A DNA stretch of 38,750 nucleotides, taken from XYB1-FULL-44-23 sp964441445. GTDB lineage: Bacteria; Patescibacteriota; Microgenomatia; CAZETR01; Amesbacteraceae. A model generated the notes under the pieces. It worked only from the letters and a program-made list of their open reading frames with translations. It had not been told where the DNA came from and searched no databases. The DNA lies in assembly GCA_964441445.1 (NCBI GenBank), contig CAYTYO010000005.1:1-38750 (forward strand), given 5' to 3'. The translations under genes were made by a program, and so were the position numbers. Each line of letters starts with the position of its first letter. Position 1 is the stretch's first letter. This document shows positions 8,529 to 13,383 of this stretch, one piece after another.

Positions 8529-9131
8529 ATGACAGTTTATTTTGCCTGTTCGTCTGGCCAACTCTTGGCTAATGGTGCTACTTACAAGCTCATAGTTAAG
8601 ACGATTATCGATTTGGGGCACACTATACCGGAGAATTGGGTTATGAAGGTAGAGAGTGGGGAGGTCATAAAAGATGAGGAAATAAAAAAGGATGAGTTGT
8701 ATCAAGAGGGGATAGAGGCAGTAAAAATGGCGGATTTGCTAGTGGCAGAAATTTCTATTCAGAGTGTGGGGGTGGGCTATCAGATTGCGACGGCGATGCA
8801 GGCTAAAATTCCGGTGTTGTGTTTGTTATCAGAAGAGTTTGGATTAGGTGAACCTTCGCAGATAATCCAGGCCAGTAATTCGCCGCTTATAACGATACGA
8901 CATTATAAGAAAGCGAATATCAGAACCGTTCTGGAGAAATATTTTAGAGAGTTTCGCAAAAAAAGCTTGATGAAGTTTAACTTCATCATTACGCCGGAGA
9001 TTGAAAATTATCTGAATTGGAAATCTCGAAACGGCAAGTTGTCAAAATCAGAGATTTTAAGATCTTTGATAAAAGAAAAAATAATCATTCCGGATAAGGA
9101 ATATTATGAAAGAAAAGGCTCTGAAATATAG
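8529..9131 (+). CDS. DNPH1/nucleoside-deoxyribosyltransferase-like domain fused to RHH-like tail
   Basis: A 200-residue protein. Residues 1-140 resemble the DNPH1 (Rcl) and nucleoside 2-deoxyribosyltransferase fold: MTVYFACSSGQ at the N-terminal phosphate/ribose loop and ADLLVAEISIQSVGVGYQIATA (residues 68-89, read in two halves around SVGVGY). In DNPH1 the catalytic glutamate follows SLGVGY; here that position is Gln85, so hydrolysis may be lost. Residues 148-185 (FNFIITPEIE...LSKSEILRSLI) look like a ribbon-helix-helix DNA-binding domain: a beta strand, a helix, then an SxSE turn and helix. I infer a nucleotide-sensing regulator of the adjacent nucleotide genes; an active nucleotide hydrolase is the alternative. 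It is transcribed alone from an extended -10 promoter and ends 101 nt before the next gene. Confidence 0.7.
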   Translation: MTVYFACSSGQLLANGATYKLIVKTIIDLGHTIPENWVMKVESGEVIKDEEIKKDELYQEGIEAVKMADLLVAEISIQSVGVGYQIATAMQAKIPVLCLLSEEFGLGEPSQIIQASNSPLITIRHYKKANIRTVLEKYFREFRKKSLMKFNFIITPEIENYLNWKSRNGKLSKSEILRSLIKEKIIIPDKEYYERKGSEI

Positions 9132-9163
9132 AAATTAGACAAAGATCCTAAACACCGTTTTTT

Positions 9164-9192
9164 TTGACTAAATAGCTTCTTCGGGGTACAAT
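9164..9192 (+). promoter_or_regulatory. Promoter TTGACT-17-TACAAT for the nucleotide operon
   Basis: TTGACT (9164-9169) and TACAAT (9187-9192) are spaced by exactly 17 nt. The transcription start should be near 9198-9200, giving a leader of about 34 nt that holds the GGCGC repeat (9206-9220). Confidence 0.8.
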
Positions 9193-9205
9193 AATGGGTA
9201 TATTG

Positions 9206-9220
9206 GGCGCCATGTGGCGC
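9206..9220 (+). promoter_or_regulatory. GGCGC-N5-GGCGC repeat, candidate operator or leader element
   Basis: Two GGCGC boxes at 9206-9210 and 9216-9220, exactly 10 bp apart. The site also contains the inverted repeat GCGCCA-TG-TGGCGC (9207-9220). It sits between the promoter and the ACCTATG start of the thymidylate-synthase-like gene. The same arrangement precedes the PP-loop gene at 12741 on the other strand. It could be a protein operator downstream of the -10 box or an RNA hairpin near the start codon. Confidence 0.6.
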
Positions 9221-9232
9221 ATATATTAACCT

Positions 9233-9958
9233 ATGTATAGCTTAATTGAACCGTTTGGATACCATGTCTCGGCCGACTCCATTGGAGAAGTCTGGCTAGG
9301 TTTGGTGGCCGCAATTGCGGAAAAGGGGGAGATTGCCTTTGATGAAGGGCGAGAAAGGTTGTGCCTGCAGAACGTGAGGGTACGGATAAACAATCCAGCT
9401 TTACCTGACCCGATTCTGGACAAATTTGCCGATCCGAAAAAGATTTCAGATATCGTGCACCTGACTTTTCAGGGGGAAGTTATGTATGATTGTGATATCA
9501 AGCCCAGCTTCAGCCCGGGGGCTAAAAGCTATTACGCCCGGATTAAGGAGGGGCAAATGGATACTTACATTGTGGAAAGACTGGCAGAAATTCCCGAAAG
9601 TAAAAAGGCAGTTATAAGTTTCATACAGTGGGATGATTACAAGGCAGTATTGGCAAATCCACGAGATGATTATCTGCCGTGTATCGTGTCTATTCAGTTT
9701 CGGCTGATTGAGCATGAAGGTGGGTACAATATGACTGTTAATTTTAACGCTCGATCCATTGATGCGTATCAAAAAAGCAACGGTAATATGGTGGCTATTT
9801 ACTTATTGGCGACAAAAATCCGGGATCAGTTATCGTTGAGGCTGAAGAAACCAGTGACGGTGGCATCAATCGATGGATTTATTACAGATGCGCACATTTA
9901 TAAAGAATGCTATGACGATGCGCGACAGACACTTGCTGCTTCCAAAGAATCTAACTAA
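9233..9958 (+). CDS. Thymidylate-synthase-like protein (divergent ThyA fold)
   Basis: A 241-residue protein close in length to short archaeal ThyA. Its core matches ThyA by eye: catalytic Cys150 in DDYLPCIVSIQF, the NFNARSIDAY block (R174, S175, D177) equivalent to the QRSxDxxLG region, Asn185 at the position of the dUMP-recognising Asn, and DAHIY (D219, H221, Y223) equivalent to the DxHxY near the C-terminus. Differences: the paired phosphate-binding arginines (SRR in ThyA) are SKK (K124, K125), and the LGLPFN loop reads QKSNGN. ThyA relatives methylate or hydroxymethylate C5 of pyrimidine nucleotides. With PP-loop and kinase neighbours I infer a modified pyrimidine nucleotide as product, but normal dTMP synthesis is possible. 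It heads an operon; the next gene starts 2 nt after its stop. Confidence 0.78.
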   Translation: MYSLIEPFGYHVSADSIGEVWLGLVAAIAEKGEIAFDEGRERLCLQNVRVRINNPALPDPILDKFADPKKISDIVHLTFQGEVMYDCDIKPSFSPGAKSYYARIKEGQMDTYIVERLAEIPESKKAVISFIQWDDYKAVLANPRDDYLPCIVSIQFRLIEHEGGYNMTVNFNARSIDAYQKSNGNMVAIYLLATKIRDQLSLRLKKPVTVASIDGFITDAHIYKECYDDARQTLAASKESN

Positions 9959-9960
9959 CT

Positions 9961-10704
9961 ATGGATAACTACGAAGTGTATACAAAGTTTTTGCAGGATA
10001 AGCGCGGTTGGGTGACACGCTGGCCGGAAAAAGCGGTAATGATTTATTCGGGTGGGATGGATTCGACAATTACGCAGGCCAGAATGCTGGAAGAAAGAGA
10101 AATTGAGCTTTTTCCGGTATTTATTGATAGGGGACAACACAATGTTAAATTTGAGGAGAAATCAGCTGATTTCTTTGCGGGTTATTTTGCGGAAAAATAT
10201 GGTGATCGATATCATGGGCTGGTAAAAATAAAAATAAATGTTCCTGCGGCAGAAATTAAAAATGACCTGAAAAAGTATGCGGAAACACATGGGTATCCAC
10301 TCAGGAACACTATTCTGCAAATGGTTGGTGTGCAGTATGGGGTTAGTTTGTTAAATTCGGGTCACGAAGTGAAGTCGGTTCTTTGTGCCCAAGTTAACGA
10401 TGATCCTTTTCCACACTCTACTTTGAGTTCACTGCGGATAAATACCATAAACGTCTGCGATAGCATGAATGAATGGGACTGGCAAATTACTTCTCCTAAT
10501 ATCGACCCGTATTTAGAGAAAGAACTTATTGGCAAGATAGAAATGATTAAGTGGGCAGCGCAACATGGTTTACCAATTGAAAAAACCCGATCGTGTTATT
10601 CTGCAGTAGAAAAAGCATGTGGGGAATGCCTGACATGCAGGAGACGAAAACTGGCATTTGCCACTGCCGGAGTGATTGATAAGACCGATTATGTCAAGTC
10701 ATAG
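9961..10704 (+). CDS. QueC-like PP-loop ATPase 1
   Basis: A 247-residue protein with the PP-loop SGGMDST (30-36), the PxRN motif (YPLRNTI, R115 and N116) and a C-terminal zinc site CYSAVEKACGECLTC (C212, C220, C223, C226), all as in QueC, the enzyme that adenylates 7-carboxy-7-deazaguanine and aminates it to preQ0. It is not a standard QueC: it has an N-terminal extension with KRGWVTRWP, and the QueC substrate loop (DYSGYPDC) is replaced by DDPFPHSTLSSLR (148-160). Both features are shared with the second PP-loop protein at 11920-12741 (RRGWITRAP and DDTFPHSSLTALR), so the two define one subfamily with a probably different substrate. It starts 2 nt after the ThyA-like gene, so the two are coupled. 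Confidence 0.85.
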   Translation: MDNYEVYTKFLQDKRGWVTRWPEKAVMIYSGGMDSTITQARMLEEREIELFPVFIDRGQHNVKFEEKSADFFAGYFAEKYGDRYHGLVKIKINVPAAEIKNDLKKYAETHGYPLRNTILQMVGVQYGVSLLNSGHEVKSVLCAQVNDDPFPHSTLSSLRINTINVCDSMNEWDWQITSPNIDPYLEKELIGKIEMIKWAAQHGLPIEKTRSCYSAVEKACGECLTCRRRKLAFATAGVIDKTDYVKS

Positions 10705-10707
10705 GTG

Positions 10708-10716
10708 TGATAAAAT
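10708..10716 (+). promoter_or_regulatory. Extended -10 promoter TGATAAAAT
   Basis: TGATAAAAT begins 4 nt after the stop codon of the PP-loop gene and ends 6 nt before the GTG at 10723, giving the Ham1-like gene its own leaderless transcript besides read-through from upstream. Confidence 0.65.
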
Positions 10717-10722
10717 TGCGTC

Positions 10723-11280
10723 GTGCAGAAGAAAGTATTTTTTGTGACCGGAAACCAGAATAAGGTAAAAATTGCCCAAAGCGCTTTGGGGAACTTAGGC
10801 ATAGAAGTGGAACAGTTGGCTATGGATACTCCGGAAATACAATCCGCTGATGCGGAGGAAGTAGCTAAATACTCGGTGAGATATGCAGCTGAGAAGGCCG
10901 GTAAAGCCGTAGTGAAAGCTGATTTCGGCATGTGTATACCGGCCTTGAAAGGATTTCCTGGTCCATTTGTAAAATTTATCAATAAATGGCTAACTTCGGA
11001 TCAGTTTGCCGGTTTATATAAGGATCAGGCTGACCGAAAGGCTTATTTTATTGATGCTCTGGCATACTGCAAACCAGGAGATGAGCCGGTATGTTTTACA
11101 ACTAAGACTTACGGAGTTTTGGTAGACGCAGCTAGGGGGAATAACGGAAATATGGTAGACGGTTTATTTATTCCAGACGGGATGGAAAAGACGATTGCCG
11201 AGCTTGATGAGCAGGAAACGATAAAATTATGGAGTAATGATCGGTATCCAAGACTGGCAGAATTCTTGGTGACTCAGTAA
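10723..11280 (+). CDS. ITPA/Ham1-like nucleoside triphosphate pyrophosphatase
   Basis: A 185-residue protein starting at GTG. It has the Ham1/RdgB hallmarks: FVTGNQNKVKIAQ at the N-terminus (the NxxK nucleotide loop), ADFGMCIPALKGFPGPFVKF (roughly 66-85), closer to eukaryotic and archaeal ITPA (GPYIKWF) than to bacterial RdgB, and FIPDGMEKTIAEL near the C-terminus. The family removes diphosphate from non-canonical purine NTPs to keep them out of nucleic acids. The base-recognising SHR motif of RdgB/ITPA reads SNDR here, so specificity may be changed. Its place after the ThyA-like and PP-loop genes suggests clearance or processing of an unusual nucleotide (inference). It ends 2 nt before the converging kinase gene. 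Confidence 0.85.
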   Translation: MQKKVFFVTGNQNKVKIAQSALGNLGIEVEQLAMDTPEIQSADAEEVAKYSVRYAAEKAGKAVVKADFGMCIPALKGFPGPFVKFINKWLTSDQFAGLYKDQADRKAYFIDALAYCKPGDEPVCFTTKTYGVLVDAARGNNGNMVDGLFIPDGMEKTIAELDEQETIKLWSNDRYPRLAEFLVTQ

Positions 11281-11282
11281 TT

Positions 11283-11915
11283 TTAAACGGACATTCCCCG
11301 AATACGTTCTTTTCCGGAGCCAGATAAATATGCCTCTATGGAAGCGCGGCCATAGTGTTCAGGAAAAATACCCGATAATTGTACACAGGAGTCAACTAAA
11401 TTTTCCGATTTGATAATTTTAAGTGGTAGGCCAGTAGCTTCGGATTGGCGGTGAGCTTCACTTGCTTCGATTTCCAGCTCTTCCCTGATATGGCGAAGCT
11501 CTAGGTTTCGATCTGGTCGGTTAGTGTCGCAAAGCCGCCGGCCGAGTATTGTTTCTGGGCTGGCAGTAAGGAGGACCAGTGCGTACATTTGGGTACGGTC
11601 TTCAGCCACGCAGGGACACTGAACTACTTGTTCATTTTCAATTAAAGTAAAGTGAGCATCGCGTAACCTGAGGATGTTAGGAGTGCGCCGATCTATTTCG
11701 TACATATAACGATACATTTCTGGTCGGAGAGAAGCACGTATATCTTCTGGAAGTGCACGAAGTTCATCGTAGGTGGATACGCCGGCCAGTTGTAATAATA
11801 TGTCTCCGCCCTTTACTGCCTGGATAGGTAAACGCAGGTCTTTCGCGATATTAGCAAGTGCAGATACGAGGGTAGTTTTACCGGAACCACAAACACCGCC
11901 AATTCTTATAAACAT
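11283..11915 (-). CDS. Archaeal AdkA-like P-loop nucleotide kinase
   Basis: A 210-residue protein when started at the ATG 11915, which lies 4 nt after the stop of the upstream PP-loop gene; the longer frame from 12008 would overlap that gene and adds no recognisable sequence. MFIRIGGVCGSGKTTL contains Walker A. RRLCDTNRPDRNLEL with the helical region after it matches the arginine-rich segment of archaeal adenylate kinase AdkA (RRLGDATRNRDIEL type), and ends with LPLKIIKSENLVD like the AdkA C-terminus. AdkA moves phosphate between ATP and AMP. In this setting it may phosphorylate a modified nucleoside monophosphate (inference); a housekeeping adenylate kinase is the main alternative. Confidence 0.8.
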   Translation of the reverse strand: MFIRIGGVCGSGKTTLVSALANIAKDLRLPIQAVKGGDILLQLAGVSTYDELRALPEDIRASLRPEMYRYMYEIDRRTPNILRLRDAHFTLIENEQVVQCPCVAEDRTQMYALVLLTASPETILGRRLCDTNRPDRNLELRHIREELEIEASEAHRQSEATGLPLKIIKSENLVDSCVQLSGIFPEHYGRASIEAYLSGSGKERIRGMSV

Positions 11916-11919
11916 ATTA

Positions 11920-12741
11920 TTATGAGTTGGATGGGTAGTTAATAGGATCCTTAAGGTTAGCTTGGTCAAAAGCTTTGATCCGACAGCGGCATTCGCCACA
12001 AGTCCCATCGGGATCGGCCCCGCCTTCGATACAAGTCCTGGTTTTTTCTAGAGGTATTGCGGCTTGTGCGGCATATAGTATTAGGTCCTTTTTGAAAAAT
12101 GGTCTGTTGGGGAAGCCGGTATCAATTAGGGGCGATGTGATATTCCAATTCCAGTTTCCCAAGTCAATACATGTGGCTATCGTAGCGGCCCTTAAGGCGG
12201 TAAGGGAAGAATGAGGAAAAGTGTCGTCGCCTACAGTGGCGGTGAGAATAGTAGTCAGGTCGGGGGCGACTTCCGCTCTTAAACTCTGGCCATATTGGAC
12301 ACCTAGGGATTGGAGAACAACATTGCGCATGGGGTGACCTTTTTTACGATCTACCTCTCTTGGATTGTATTGTTTGAAATCAAGCGGAGGAACTTCTGTG
12401 GTAACTACTTTTAAAGGCATCATCCGGTTGGGATAGCGATCCTGATAGAAATTAACAAAATATTCGGCAGCTTCTTCTTCATAAACTGTGGCTTTGGCAC
12501 TGCGGCGAATAAAAAGAGGGAACAACCGTTCGATTTTCCACTCCTGCATTAACATGTCAATGCTGACTGTAGAGTCTAAACCGCCTGAGTAAATTAAAAC
12601 GACGTCTTCTGCTATTGGGGCCCGGGTTATCCAACCGCGACGAGCGAGCAATAGAGCCTCTAGCGAGGCCAGAACATCCGGGCTTTCATCCCGATTGGTG
12701 GGTATTTCGAGTGGGAATTTAGGGCTTATCTCGGGGGTCAT
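11920..12741 (-). CDS. QueC-like PP-loop ATPase 2 (paralog)
   Basis: A 273-residue paralog of the protein at 9961-10704. PP-loop YSGGLDST (51-58), HPMRNVVLQSLG (PxRN motif), DDTFPHSSLTALR loop and a Cys cluster C237, C248, C251, C253. The last pair is C-x-C, one residue shorter than the usual C-x2-C, and there are ten residues between the first two Cys instead of seven, so zinc geometry may differ. The N-terminus carries about 30 extra residues before the shared RRGWITRAP motif. It probably activates a carboxylate or carbonyl group by adenylation. Two such paralogs, one in each converging operon, may form a heteromer or act on successive steps (inference). The gene starts at ATG in an ACCTATG context like the ThyA-like gene. 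Confidence 0.84.
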   Translation of the reverse strand: MTPEISPKFPLEIPTNRDESPDVLASLEALLLARRGWITRAPIAEDVVLIYSGGLDSTVSIDMLMQEWKIERLFPLFIRRSAKATVYEEEAAEYFVNFYQDRYPNRMMPLKVVTTEVPPLDFKQYNPREVDRKKGHPMRNVVLQSLGVQYGQSLRAEVAPDLTTILTATVGDDTFPHSSLTALRAATIATCIDLGNWNWNITSPLIDTGFPNRPFFKKDLILYAAQAAIPLEKTRTCIEGGADPDGTCGECRCRIKAFDQANLKDPINYPSNS

Positions 12742-12750
12742 AGGTTTGTT

Positions 12751-12765
12751 GCGCCATCTTGCGCC
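12751..12765 (-). promoter_or_regulatory. GGCGC-N5-GGCGC repeat, second copy
   Basis: Read on the minus strand, GGCGC boxes lie at 12765-12761 and 12755-12751, again exactly 10 bp apart. On the plus strand this is TTGCGCC-ATC-TTGCGCC, a perfect 7-bp direct repeat. It lies between the promoter and the ATG at 12741. An outer ATAGG can pair with CCTAT overlapping the start codon, so an RNA hairpin is also possible. Confidence 0.6.
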
Positions 12766-12773
12766 TATACCTG

Positions 12774-12805
12774 ACTATATTAATACTAATTGACGGCTAA
12801 GTCAA
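12774..12805 (-). promoter_or_regulatory. Promoter of the second PP-loop/kinase operon
   Basis: TTGACT at 12805-12800 is followed by TAATAT after 17 nt (12782-12777) or TATAGT after 20 nt (12779-12774). Transcription would begin about 12770, giving a leader of about 29 nt that starts GTATA, as does the leader of the ThyA-like operon. Confidence 0.6.
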
Positions 12806-12807
12806 TA

Positions 12808-13242
12808 TTATAGGTCGTTGAAGTTACTTTTAATCTGAAGGTAAAAATCCCGATCCTGAGGGTGAGTTAGTTGATTGACTACAGTTTCCTGGGTGAGCCA
12901 TTTGGCATTTGTGATATCAGGATCTTGAGGTTGGAGAGAGGCTTCGGAGGTTTTGAATAAAAATAAAGTTATACTTTTAAAGCTGTTTGGCTCTTCGCTG
13001 AGATCAAGTTTTAATTTGGAACGGGTATAGGTTCCAAGTTCCTTTATAAAAGTCAAATCAATCAATCCCGTTTCTTCATGAATTTCCCGAAGAGCGGTTT
13101 GGAGTGGGTTTTCGCCTGTTTCCAAGCGGCCTTTAGGAAAGGTCCAAAAAACTCCGTCAGATTCGACCAAAGCTATCAGCCCGGCAGAGTTTACAATAAT
13201 ACCACCGGCGCTGTGGGTGCCGTTTGAGGTTGGTGTAGACAT
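12808..13242 (-). CDS. Nudix hydrolase
   Basis: A 144-residue protein with a perfect Nudix box (residues 38-60): G, five residues, E, seven residues, then REIHEETGL. The flanking FWTFPKGRLETGE resembles Ap4A hydrolases and related diadenosine or NTP hydrolases. Nudix enzymes cleave nucleoside diphosphates linked to another group, using the box glutamates to bind magnesium. It lies on the same strand as and upstream of the PP-loop/kinase operon, but that operon has its own promoter in the 66 nt between them. It could be a house-cleaning enzyme for the same nucleotide or unrelated; substrate cannot be told from sequence. Confidence 0.9.
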   Translation of the reverse strand: MSTPTSNGTHSAGGIIVNSAGLIALVESDGVFWTFPKGRLETGENPLQTALREIHEETGLIDLTFIKELGTYTRSKLKLDLSEEPNSFKSITLFLFKTSEASLQPQDPDITNAKWLTQETVVNQLTHPQDRDFYLQIKSNFNDL

Positions 13243-13279
13243 ATAAGTATGAAGGCTGAATAGTTAATAAAATGCAAAG

Positions 13280-13350
13280 TGGACCATGGGGGAATCGCAC
13301 CCCCGTATCCGCAATGCGAATGCGGCGCACTACTACTATGCTAATGGCCC
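13280..13350 (-). tRNA. tRNA-Ala(CGC)
   Basis: A 71-nt cloverleaf on the minus strand. Acceptor GGGCCAT pairs with ATGGTCC, again with G3:U70. D-stem GCAT/GTGC, anticodon stem CCGCA/TGCGG with loop TTCGCAT (U33, anticodon CGC), T-arm GGGGG-TGCGATT-CCCCC, discriminator A73, no encoded CCA. The T-loop starts TGC rather than TTC. It decodes GCG, complementing the GGC isoacceptor at 5830. Confidence 0.92.
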
Positions 13351-13362
13351 GACGTGAGAGTA

Positions 13363-13371
13363 ATTTTAGCA
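13363..13371 (-). promoter_or_regulatory. Extended -10 promoter of tRNA-Ala(CGC)
   Basis: On the minus strand TGC-TAAAAT is an extended -10 box that ends 12 nt before the first tRNA base, the same spacing as for the other tRNA-Ala. Confidence 0.65.
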
Positions 13372-13383
13372 GAGAACGGAGAA

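Noticed and set aside
9198..9232. preQ1 riboswitch in the leader of the ThyA-like operon
   Set aside because: The leader is only about 34 nt, has no A-rich tail or C-rich loop as in class I, and the GGCGC repeat fits a protein operator better.
11916..12008. Longer start for the AdkA-like kinase
   Set aside because: It would overlap the PP-loop gene by 89 nt and adds 31 residues without resemblance to the family; ATG 11915 starts just before the Walker A strand.
9961..12741. Ordinary queuosine (preQ0) biosynthesis genes
   Set aside because: No FolE, QueD, QueE, QueF or TGT is in the window, there are two paralogs, and the QueC substrate loop is replaced in both.
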